DNA of 6,573 nt. Source: Acetobacterium sp. Its GTDB lineage: Bacteria; Bacillota; Clostridia; Eubacteriales; Eubacteriaceae. A program made the translations under genes and the position numbers. A model generated the notes under the pieces. It saw only the letters and a program-made list of their open reading frames with translations. It made no database searches and was not told the origin of the DNA. This document shows positions 1-5,601 of the stretch, in pieces; positions within the stretch are counted from its first letter, which is position 1, and each line of letters starts with the position of its first letter. Location of the stretch: positions 1 through 6,573 of the forward strand of contig JAKLQL010000561.1 of the NCBI GenBank assembly GCA_022013395.1, given 5' to 3'.

Positions 1-186
1 AACGCAACTCTCGTTTTTCTGAAACGATTTAATAAAAGCACTCCGGAAAATAGCGGCGATTTTGTCATTGAAATATTGGAAGAATTAGAAATGGGGGCGG
101 ATCAAACCAAAAAATCATTTAAAGAAGATCTTGAAATCCTTAAAAAAATGTGGCAGGAAAAACTTGCTGGGGAGTGCTTTTATTAA
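1..186 (+). CDS. C-terminal fragment of an unidentified protein
   Basis: Frame 1 is open from the first base to a TAA at 184-186, giving 61 residues with no start codon at a plausible position, so this is the 3' end of a gene that begins outside the window. The tail is highly charged and probably helical (FVIEILEELEMG, then KKSFKEDLEILKKMWQEKLA) and ends in GECFY. There is no signal peptide, membrane segment or motif that I recognise, so no function is proposed. Codon use is normal for the neighbouring genes. The first 14 codons lie in the left arm of a perfect 44-bp inverted repeat and the last five codons plus stop lie in the right arm, so residues 1-14 should be treated with caution: they could come from an assembly artefact or a small mobile element. 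The gene runs toward argH and is separated from it by a terminator, so it is probably unrelated to arginine synthesis. Confidence 0.6.
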   Translation, partial: NATLVFLKRFNKSTPENSGDFVIEILEELEMGADQTKKSFKEDLEILKKMWQEKLAGECFY

Positions 187-214
187 ATCGTTTCAGAAAA
201 ACGAGAGTTGCGTT
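1..214. repeat. Perfect 44-bp inverted repeat, arms 1-44 and 171-214
   Basis: The left arm (1-44, beginning AACGCAACTCTCG) is the exact reverse complement of 171-214 (ending CGAGAGTTGCGTT), with 126 bp between them. Pairing stops inward at 45/170; outward the window ends, so the arm may be longer. A 44-bp exact match cannot be chance. The right arm spans the stop codon of the partial gene and its 3' untranslated region. Three explanations fit: a MITE-like element of about 214 bp with terminal inverted repeats, a genuine long hairpin at the gene end, or a fold-back assembly artefact at a contig end. The arm starting exactly at base 1 favours a contig broken at a repeat or an artefact, but this is inference. 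Confidence 0.9.
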
Positions 215-220
215 TATAAA

Positions 221-255
221 AAAAGAGAAACCAATCATGTGTCGGTTTCTCTTTT
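221..255. terminator. Bidirectional intrinsic terminator between the upstream gene and argH
   Basis: Positions 221-232 (AAAAGAGAAACC) pair perfectly with 244-255 (GGTTTCTCTTTT), a 12-bp stem with an 11-nt loop. On the minus strand the stem runs into seven consecutive T residues, a good terminator 43 nt beyond the argH stop codon. On the plus strand it ends in TTTTATT, so it can also end the upstream gene, whose stop is 34 nt before it. The position between two convergent genes supports the dual role. Confidence 0.87.
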
Positions 256-298
256 ATTGTTGCCATAAGATTAAAGGATCAGTGTTTATTTCAGATGA

Positions 299-1678
299 TT
301 AATTCTGTGCCAACCACTGACGATTAATGGCAATGGCTTTTCTGACCTGTTCTTCAGCAGGCCCGCCGATAATATTGCGCTGATTTACACAGACATTTAA
401 GTCAATGGCTTCAAAAATAGTCGCATCAAAAACAGGGGAAACACGTTTATATTCTTCCAATGTCAGCTCATCCAGACTTTTCTTTTCAGCTAGCGCAAAA
501 AACACGAGCTTACCGATGATTTCATGGGCATCACGGAAGGCAACGCCATGTTTTACCAACCAATCGGCAGCATCGGTGGCATTGGAAAATCCGCCCGCCG
601 CAGCTTTTTTCATGACTGCTTTATTGACGGTTAAGGTTTTGATCATTTTAGCAAAGGTGATCAGGCAGATTTTAATGGTATCGTAGCTATCGAATACCGG
701 CTCCTTATCTTCCTGCATATCCTTATTGTATGCTAGCGGAATCCCCTTCATGCTAATTAACAGACCCATTAAGTTCCCATAAACCAGTCCGGTTTTACCA
801 CGAACCAGTTCAGCAATATCCGGGTTTTTTTTCTGGGGCATGATACTGCTGCCGGTACTGAAGGCGTCATCCAGGGTGATAAAATTAAACTCGCTGCTAC
901 ACCAGAGAATAATCTCTTCAGAAAAGCGGCTGAGGTGCATCATTAACACAGACGATGCTTCCAGGAAATCAAGACAGAAATCTCGGTCGGAAACGCCATC
1001 CAGGCTATTTTGTGATACAGCAGCAAAATTCAGCTCATGAGCAACCGATTCCCGATCCAGCGGATAGGTGGTGGTGGCCAGCGCCCCGGATCCCAGCGGC
1101 AGGGTGTCGGTCATGGCTTTAACCTGGGTCATTCGGATCATATCCCGTTTAAACATTTCTACATAGGCCATCAAGTGATGGCTGAAGGTAATCGGTTGAG
1201 CTCGCTGCAGGTGAGTATAGCCTGGCATAATCGTATTGGTGTGATCTTCGGCCAGATCCAGCAGGGTAATGATAAGATTTTGGATCAGTGATTTGCTGTC
1301 CTCCGCAATCTCTTTAACATAGAGGCGCATATCGGTGGCCACCTGGTCATTTCGGCTGCGGCCGGTATGGAGTTTTTTTCCGACATCGCCGATTCGTTCG
1401 GTAAGAATCGCTTCGACATTCATATGAATATCTTCCATGGCAACAGAGAACTTAATTTGCCCGGCTTCAATGTCCAGCAAAATTTCTTCCAGCGTTTTAA
1501 TAATCAGTTCAGACTCTTCGGGATCAATGATATTCTGTTTTCCCAGCATCCGGGCATGGGCAATACTTCCGGTGATATCCTGCTTATATAAGCGCTGATC
1601 AAAGGAAATGGACGAGTTAAAATCATCAGTTAAAAGGTCGGTTTTTTTAGAAAACCGACCTCCCCACATTTTTTTCAT
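299..1678 (-). CDS. argH: Argininosuccinate lyase
   Basis: This cytoplasmic enzyme cleaves argininosuccinate into arginine and fumarate, the last step of arginine synthesis. It belongs to the fumarase/aspartase superfamily and is active as a homotetramer. The 459-residue length is normal for the family. Visible motifs are the N-terminal WGGRF (5-9), HTGRSRNDQ (104-112), YTHLQRAQP (154-162, with the His156 expected to act in catalysis), LPLGSGAL (193-200) and the superfamily signature GSSIMPQKKNPD (276-287), which carries the catalytic serine on a mobile loop. No key residue is missing. The ATG at 1678 is chosen because an AAGGGG ribosome site sits 11 nt upstream; a second in-frame ATG three codons later is 20 nt from that site. 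The ribosome site lies inside the last codons of argG, whose stop is only 6 bp away, so the two are co-transcribed and probably translationally coupled. A strong hairpin covers codons 6-14. Confidence 0.97.
   Translation of the reverse strand: MKKMWGGRFSKKTDLLTDDFNSSISFDQRLYKQDITGSIAHARMLGKQNIIDPEESELIIKTLEEILLDIEAGQIKFSVAMEDIHMNVEAILTERIGDVGKKLHTGRSRNDQVATDMRLYVKEIAEDSKSLIQNLIITLLDLAEDHTNTIMPGYTHLQRAQPITFSHHLMAYVEMFKRDMIRMTQVKAMTDTLPLGSGALATTTYPLDRESVAHELNFAAVSQNSLDGVSDRDFCLDFLEASSVLMMHLSRFSEEIILWCSSEFNFITLDDAFSTGSSIMPQKKNPDIAELVRGKTGLVYGNLMGLLISMKGIPLAYNKDMQEDKEPVFDSYDTIKICLITFAKMIKTLTVNKAVMKKAAAGGFSNATDAADWLVKHGVAFRDAHEIIGKLVFFALAEKKSLDELTLEEYKRVSPVFDATIFEAIDLNVCVNQRNIIGGPAEEQVRKAIAINRQWLAQN
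1635..1661 (-). other. Strong stem-loop inside the first codons of argH
   Basis: On the argH mRNA strand, AGGTCGGTTTT pairs perfectly with AAAACCGACCT, an 11-bp stem closing a 5-nt loop, located 17 nt after the A of the start codon. It encodes part of the conserved N-terminus (GRFSKKTDL). The downstream bases are CTTTTAACTG, too few T residues for a convincing terminator. It could slow ribosomes at the argH start or protect or process the argGH message; the role is inference. Confidence 0.6.
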
Positions 1679-1684
1679 GATCTT

Positions 1685-2902
1685 TTATTCCCCTTTTTCT
1701 TCTCGGCTGAGTCGCATTAAAGCACGAACCTTAAGTGGTAAGCCAAACAAATGAATAAAGCCTTCAGCATCTTTATGATCGTATAAATCGCCGGTAGTAA
1801 AGCTGGCAATTTCGGCATTGTAAAGTGAATAAGGTGAGGTCACACCGATCAGGATAATATTGCCTTTATAAAGTTTTAAACGGACATTTCCGGTAACTGT
1901 TTTTTGGGTTTCATCCACAAAAGCAGTCAAAGCTTCACGAAGCGGTGTATACCATTCGCCATTATAAGCTAATTCGGCAAACTTAACCGCAGCCTGCTGT
2001 TTAAAGCCAAAGGTTTGACGATCCAGACACATATGCTCCAATTCTTCATGAGCATTGTAGAGGATTGAACCGCCGGGAGTTTCATAAATCCCTCGGGATT
2101 TCATGCCAACCACCCGGTTTTCAATTAAATCTACTACCCCAATGCTGTGACGTCCGCCGATGATATTGAGTTGTTCCAGCAGCTCGCGGCCGGAAAGTTC
2201 AACGCCGTTTAATCGGACCGGAATACCTTCTTCAAAGTCAAGACTGACAATTTCAGCTTCATCTGGGGCTTCTTCAAGAGGGGTTGTCATTTGCAGTAGT
2301 TTTTTATATTGTGGTTCCAAAGAAGGATCTTCCAATTCCAGACCTTCATGACTCATATGTAAGATGTTTTTATCACGGCTGTAGCTATTGCTGATCGACA
2401 TCGGCACCTTGATATCATGCATGACACAATAGTCCATGGCATCTTCTCGGGATTTAATATCCCAAATTCGCCAGGGGGCAATGATTTTTAATTGTGGTGC
2501 CAAAGCGCCAATCGTCAGTTCAAAACGAACCTGGTCATTTCCTTTACCGGTAGCGCCATGACAAATGGCTTCAGCGCCTTCCAGTTCTGCATATTTTACC
2601 AGAACCTTGGCAATTAAGGGACGAGCCAGGGAAGTCCCTAACAAATATTTTTTCTCATAAATAGCGTCAGCTTTAAGGGCAGGCCAGACAAAATCTTCCA
2701 CAAACTCATCGGTAACATCTTCTATATATAACTTGCTGGCTCCGGAAGCAAGGGCTCGTTCTTCAAGGCCTTCCAGTTCGGTTCCCTGTCCGACATCTAC
2801 ACACACGGCGATAACGTCGTAGTCATAGGTGTTTTTAAGCCATGGTATAATCGTTGTGGTATCTAATCCACCGGAATAGGCAAGAATTACTTTTTTCTTC
2901 AA
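1685..2902 (-). CDS. argG: Argininosuccinate synthase
   Basis: This cytoplasmic enzyme joins citrulline and aspartate to form argininosuccinate, converting ATP to AMP and pyrophosphate, the penultimate step of arginine synthesis. It works as a homotetramer. The 405-residue length is typical. The N-type ATP pyrophosphatase P-loop AYSGGLDTT is at 8-16. It is followed by [14 protein letters not shown] (86-99), the [14 protein letters not shown] substrate-binding segment (115-128), [15 protein letters not shown] (173-187) and the [14 protein letters not shown] synthetase-domain stretch (250-263). The start codon is TTG (2902-2900). It is chosen because the protein begins with the expected [18 protein letters not shown] lies 8 nt upstream, and no in-frame ATG is near. 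It is the first gene of the argG-argH operon, opposed to argC across a shared control region, and is predicted to be repressed through the ARG box covering its -10 element. Confidence 0.97.
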   Translation of the reverse strand: MKKKVILAYSGGLDTTTIIPWLKNTYDYDVIAVCVDVGQGTELEGLEERALASGASKLYIEDVTDEFVEDFVWPALKADAIYEKKYLLGTSLARPLIAKVLVKYAELEGAEAICHGATGKGNDQVRFELTIGALAPQLKIIAPWRIWDIKSREDAMDYCVMHDIKVPMSISNSYSRDKNILHMSHEGLELEDPSLEPQYKKLLQMTTPLEEAPDEAEIVSLDFEEGIPVRLNGVELSGRELLEQLNIIGGRHSIGVVDLIENRVVGMKSRGIYETPGGSILYNAHEELEHMCLDRQTFGFKQQAAVKFAELAYNGEWYTPLREALTAFVDETQKTVTGNVRLKLYKGNIILIGVTSPYSLYNAEIASFTTGDLYDHKDAEGFIHLFGLPLKVRALMRLSREEKGE

Positions 2903-2910
2903 TTTTATAT

Positions 2911-2916
2911 CCTCCT
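2911..2916 (-). promoter_or_regulatory. argG ribosome binding site that fixes the TTG start
   Basis: The minus strand reads AGGAGG followed by 8 nt and then TTG. This full-length Shine-Dalgarno match is what supports the non-ATG start of argG. Confidence 0.88.
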
Positions 2917-2930
2917 GAAAATTATCACTC

Positions 2931-2944
2931 TGTATAATCTATTT
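2931..2944. promoter_or_regulatory. ARG half-site next to the argG operator
   Basis: TGTATAATC (2931-2939) exactly repeats, in inverted orientation, the GATTATACA half of the main argG operator (2957-2965). Placed as a 14-bp box it is centred 21 bp from that operator, the spacing of paired ArgR boxes. Only the left half matches the TGnAT-N4-ATnCA pattern; the right half (TATTT) does not. It lies in the argG 5' leader, just downstream of the predicted transcription start. Confidence 0.5.
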
Positions 2945-2951
2945 AATTACA

Positions 2952-2965
2952 TGAATGATTATACA
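2952..2965. promoter_or_regulatory. ArgR/AhrC operator (ARG box) over the argG -10
   Basis: TGAAT-GATT-ATACA matches the ARG-box pattern TGnAT-N4-ATnCA at every specified position. It overlaps the predicted argG -10 hexamer and transcription start, so a bound repressor would exclude RNA polymerase. A related 7-bp inverted repeat, AATGATT and AATCATT (2954-2960 and 2965-2971), overlaps it. Identification rests on pattern and context; the argR gene is not in the window. Confidence 0.72.
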
Positions 2966-2986
2966 ATCATTTTATAGGAAATGCAA
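2958..2986 (-). promoter_or_regulatory. argG-argH promoter
   Basis: On the minus strand, TTGCAT (2986-2981) and a perfect TATAAT (2963-2958) are separated by 17 nt, a good sigma-A promoter. Transcription should start near 2951, giving a short leader of roughly 48 nt before the argG TTG. Confidence 0.78.
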
Positions 2987-3013
2987 GTATAAAAAGAAAA
3001 AAAATAGAATTAG

Positions 3014-3047
3014 TTAATAATTATGCATAAAAACGCTTGATTATACA
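3014..3047. promoter_or_regulatory. Tandem ARG boxes of the argC operon
   Basis: Two candidate boxes are present. TTAAT-AATT-ATGCA (3014-3027) has one mismatch to TGnAT-N4-ATnCA. CGCTT-GATT-ATACA (3034-3047) has two mismatches in the left half, but its right portion GATTATACA is identical to the argG operator. Their centres are exactly 20 bp apart, as in classical ArgR-regulated promoters where one hexamer holds two adjacent boxes. The second overlaps the predicted -35. Further TGTAT/ATACA half-sites surround the -10: 3040-3047 and 3058-3065 form a perfect 8-bp inverted repeat spanning the promoter core. The individual boxes are weaker than the argG one. Confidence 0.58.
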
Positions 3048-3065
3048 TAAAATGTCTTGTATAAT
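3037..3065 (+). promoter_or_regulatory. argCJBD promoter
   Basis: TTGATT (3037-3042) and a perfect TATAAT (3060-3065) are 17 nt apart, a strong sigma-A match pointing toward argC. Transcription should begin at about 3072. It is back to back with the argG promoter, the two -35 elements being about 50 bp apart. A weaker alternative, TTGTAG (3168-3173), 17 nt, TTAAAT (3191-3196), could give a short leader but is much less convincing. Confidence 0.78.
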
Positions 3066-3071
3066 ACAGAA

Positions 3072-3273
3072 ATAACTTATTAATTAATTTCACAAACTAA
3101 CAGACAGATAACATTTATTTTGGTAAAATAAGTGTTTCAAGAAGTATTTGTGACAAGAATATTGAGGTTGTAGACAAACGACTGTACCGATTAAATATCG
3201 ACACGATCAAAATAACCCTGTTTGCCTAGACTCTTACTATTCTTAAGTGAATGTGTTAAGAAAGGATGATGAA
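3072..3273 (+). other. Long structured 5' leader of the argC transcript
   Basis: If the strong promoter is used, about 200 nt precede the argC ATG. Three foldable elements are visible. One is a 12-bp A/U-rich stem with one G-U pair at 3110-3121 and 3125-3136, loop GGT. The second is an imperfect stem pairing 3171-3180 with 3219-3228 (one mismatch, one G-U). The third is a 7-bp stem, TTCTTAA with TTAAGAA (3240-3246 and 3256-3262), immediately in front of the ribosome site. A seven-codon reading frame GTG-ACA-AGA-ATA-TTG-AGG-TTG-TAG (3150-3173) encodes MTRILRL with two arginine codons and a weak AAGAAG before it. There is no T-box antiterminator sequence and no U-tract terminator. A regulatory role is possible but unproven. 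Confidence 0.4.
3263..3266 (+). promoter_or_regulatory. argC ribosome binding site
   Basis: AGGA lies 7 nt before the ATG at 3274. It selects this start over the in-frame GTG codons at 3247 and 3253, which would place the ribosome site inside the coding sequence. Confidence 0.8.
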
Positions 3274-4314
3274 ATGATTAAAGCATCTGTTATTGGAGGA
3301 ACTGGTTACGCAGGACAGGAACTGATCCGCATTTTAATGCGGCACCCGGAAGTTGAAGTGGTGACCATCGGAACCCGGAGTTATTCGGGGCAAAAATTCA
3401 GTGATATCTATGGGAACTTTGAAAGTATTACCAATCTCGTCTGTGAAGCAACCGATATTAACGAATTGGCAGAAAAGTCGGATGTGGTATTTTTGGCTTT
3501 ACCCCATGGGATTGCCTCAAAAACGATTACCGAAGACGTATTAAAGAAAACAAAAGTAATTGACCTGGGAGCTGATTTCCGGCTTAAGGATATCAATATA
3601 TATGAAGACTGGTATCAAACCGAACATTTTAACCAACCATTATTAAAAGACGCAGTTTATGGATTGTGTGAACTGCATCGGGATGAGATAAAAAAAGCGC
3701 AGCTGATTTCAAATCCCGGTTGCTACACCACCTGCAGTATTTTGAGTTTGGCACCACTGATTAAGAATAACCTCATTGATACCAAAAGCATCATCGTCGA
3801 TGCCAAATCCGGGGTCACCGGAGCCGGTCGCGGCACTGTGACGGAGCTAATGTACAGCGAATGTAACGAAACCATTAAAGCTTATAAAATTGGGTCGCAT
3901 CGGCACACTCCGGAAATTGAACAGGAGCTGCGTTTACTAAATGGCGAAGCGTTTAATATCCTTTTCACCCCTCATCTGGTTCCGATGAACCGGGGAATTC
4001 TGGCGCTTTCCTATGCAAACTTAACCGTGGATCTGAGTTTGGATGAGGTCAAAGCGATTTACCGGGACTTCTATCAAGGTGAGTATTTTGTCAGAATTCT
4101 GGAAAATCGGATGCCGGAAACCCGCTGGGTTAAAGGTACAAATTATTGTGATATCGGACTCACCATTGATCCTCGTACCAACCACATCATTGTAGTTGGT
4201 GCCATTGATAACCTGATTAAAGGTGCAGCCGGACAGGCGGTTCAAAATATGAACATCTGTTTTGATTTAGCAGAAAAAACCGGGATCGACTTTATCGCCG
4301 ATTTCCCCATTTAA
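3274..4314 (+). CDS. argC: N-acetyl-gamma-glutamyl-phosphate reductase
   Basis: This cytoplasmic dehydrogenase uses NADPH to reduce N-acetylglutamyl 5-phosphate to N-acetylglutamate 5-semialdehyde, the third step of the acetylated pathway. From the ATG at 3274 it has 346 residues, the usual length for the short (type 1) ArgC family; an upstream GTG at 3247 would add nine residues lacking conservation. The dinucleotide-binding loop GGTGYAGQEL is at 8-17, FLALPHG at 73-79, DLGADFRL at 97-104, and the catalytic cysteine is Cys150 in SNPGCYTTC. The GSHRHTPEIEQ segment (207-217) supplies the active-site histidine, and the conserved VKGAAGQAVQNMN type of ending appears as IKGAAGQAVQNMN (315-327). 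It is the first gene of argC-argJ-argB-argD, the usual Firmicutes order, and lies 40 nt from argJ. Confidence 0.97.
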   Translation: MIKASVIGGTGYAGQELIRILMRHPEVEVVTIGTRSYSGQKFSDIYGNFESITNLVCEATDINELAEKSDVVFLALPHGIASKTITEDVLKKTKVIDLGADFRLKDINIYEDWYQTEHFNQPLLKDAVYGLCELHRDEIKKAQLISNPGCYTTCSILSLAPLIKNNLIDTKSIIVDAKSGVTGAGRGTVTELMYSECNETIKAYKIGSHRHTPEIEQELRLLNGEAFNILFTPHLVPMNRGILALSYANLTVDLSLDEVKAIYRDFYQGEYFVRILENRMPETRWVKGTNYCDIGLTIDPRTNHIIVVGAIDNLIKGAAGQAVQNMNICFDLAEKTGIDFIADFPI

Positions 4315-4320
4315 AAAGTG

Positions 4321-4335
4321 ATGGATCGTATCCAT
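4321..4335 (+). repeat. Small inverted repeat in the argC-argJ gap
   Basis: ATGGAT, loop CGT, ATCCAT form a 6-bp hairpin between the argC stop and the argJ ribosome site (AAGGAG, 4342-4347). There is no T-tract after it, so it is not a terminator. It could influence message stability between the two genes, but its small size makes chance possible. Confidence 0.35.
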
Positions 4336-4354
4336 TTAAATAAGGAGTAAAGAC

Positions 4355-5578
4355 ATGAAAGTAATAAAAACAGGCGGAGTCACAACACCCACGGGTTTTA
4401 AAACCGGGGGACTGAACTGTGGCATCAAAAATAGTGGAAAAAATGACCTGGTTATGATTGTTTCGGAAGTACCAGGAGCAACAAGTATTATGACAACCAC
4501 CAATATGGTCAAAGCTGCCCCGATTCTCTGGTGTAATAAGGTGATCGCTAACCCCTACAAGCAGGCAGTTATCGTTAACAGTGGCAATGCAAATGCTTGT
4601 ACCGGGCAAAAAGGAATTGAAGCTGTGGCAGCAACGGCCAATAAGGTGGCTGCCGTTCTAGATTTAAAACCGGAAGATGTGCTGGTGGCGTCCACTGGCA
4701 TTATTGGACTGGCATTGCCGGTTGAGAAAATCCTCGCTGGGATTGAAACGCTGGCACCAAAACTGGGGAGTACTGAGGCGGACGGAGACCTGGCGGCTAA
4801 TGCCATTTTGACTACCGATACGGTTCAAAAAACAGTGGCGGTGGCAGTGGAAATTCAGGGCAAAATAGTAAAAATCGGCGGCATGGCCAAAGGCTCCGGG
4901 ATGATCCATCCCAACATGGCCACGATGTTATCTTTTGTCACCACCGATGTGAAGATTGAACCGGAGCAGCTTAACAAGCTCCTGAAAGAAACAACCGTGG
5001 ATACCTATAACATGATTTCAGTGGATGGCGATACCAGCACTAATGATATGGTTACGGTGATTGCCAACGGGTTGGCTGGTAATCAGCCGCTGGAAGAAAA
5101 TTCCGCTGATTACGAAATTTTTAAAGAAGCATTTATCTATGTCCATAAAACTCTGGCGAAAAAAATTATTCGTGACGGTGAAGGTGCCACCAAATTTGTG
5201 GAAGTGGAAGTTCACGGAACAAAAACCAAAGCAGATGCCCGAACCCTGGCAAAATCCGTGATCACTTCCAGTCTGGTAAAAACGGCTCTCTTTGGGGAGG
5301 ATGCCAACTGGGGTCGCGTGCTGTGTGCGCTGGGGTATTCCGGAGCAACCTTTGATCCTTTAAAAGTGTCACTGGTATTCTCAAGTCAGGCCGGGATGAT
5401 TACCCTTTTAAATGATGGGGTACCGATTCCGTTTGATGAAGATGAGGCTAAAAAAGTCCTTTCGGAAACTGATCTTTATATTTCTGTTGAAATGAAAGAA
5501 GGGGACGAAAAAGCAGTAGCCTGGGGTTGTGATCTGTCCTACGACTATGTTAAGATCAATGGCGATTACCGAAGCTAA
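4355..5578 (+). CDS. argJ: Glutamate N-acetyltransferase / ornithine acetyltransferase precursor
   Basis: ArgJ transfers the acetyl group from N-acetylornithine to glutamate, recycling it and releasing ornithine; some members also make N-acetylglutamate from acetyl-CoA. Which type this is cannot be read from sequence alone. The 407 residues match the family. ArgJ is an N-terminal-nucleophile enzyme that cuts itself into alpha and beta chains. The cleavage motif KGSGMIHPNMATML (179-192) is intact, so the cut is expected between Ala189 and Thr190, leaving Thr190 as nucleophile. The oxyanion-hole pair Thr114-Gly115 lies in ASTGIIG. Other conserved stretches are NSGNANACTG (75-84), DGDTSTND (224-231), EGATKF (276-281), GEDANWGR (314-321) and the C-terminal NGDYRS. 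AAGGAG precedes the ATG by 7 nt. Presence of ArgJ shows that the organism uses the acetyl-recycling (cyclic) pathway, consistent with control at ArgB. Confidence 0.97.
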   Translation: MKVIKTGGVTTPTGFKTGGLNCGIKNSGKNDLVMIVSEVPGATSIMTTTNMVKAAPILWCNKVIANPYKQAVIVNSGNANACTGQKGIEAVAATANKVAAVLDLKPEDVLVASTGIIGLALPVEKILAGIETLAPKLGSTEADGDLAANAILTTDTVQKTVAVAVEIQGKIVKIGGMAKGSGMIHPNMATMLSFVTTDVKIEPEQLNKLLKETTVDTYNMISVDGDTSTNDMVTVIANGLAGNQPLEENSADYEIFKEAFIYVHKTLAKKIIRDGEGATKFVEVEVHGTKTKADARTLAKSVITSSLVKTALFGEDANWGRVLCALGYSGATFDPLKVSLVFSSQAGMITLLNDGVPIPFDEDEAKKVLSETDLYISVEMKEGDEKAVAWGCDLSYDYVKINGDYRS

Positions 5579-5601
5579 TATTAAAAAGAAAAGAGTAACA
5601 A

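Noticed and set aside
405..1591. Several plus-strand reading frames of 66-93 codons opposite argH
   Set aside because: They lie entirely antisense to a conserved gene, show no recognisable domains and lack convincing ribosome sites; they are by-products of argH codon composition.
1667..1669. Alternative argH start at the second in-frame ATG (codon 4)
   Set aside because: The ribosome site GGGG is 11 nt from the first ATG but 20 nt from the second, so the first is preferred, although the difference is only three residues.
3021..3030. TTATGCATAA palindrome as a separate operator
   Set aside because: This 10-bp palindrome overlaps the candidate ARG box at 3014-3027 and is short enough to occur by chance in A/T-rich DNA; it is not given its own role.
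3247..3273. Longer argC starting at GTG 3247
   Set aside because: It would add nine residues not expected in the family and place the AGGA ribosome site inside the coding region; the ATG at 3274 gives the usual 346 residues.
3072..3273. T-box riboswitch or intrinsic terminator/antiterminator in the argC leader
   Set aside because: No T-box consensus, no specifier-loop layout and no G+C stem followed by a U-tract could be found.
4021..5215. Minus-strand reading frames of 65-105 codons opposite argC and argJ
   Set aside because: They are antisense to intact, conserved enzymes, with no motif or independent promoter visible.
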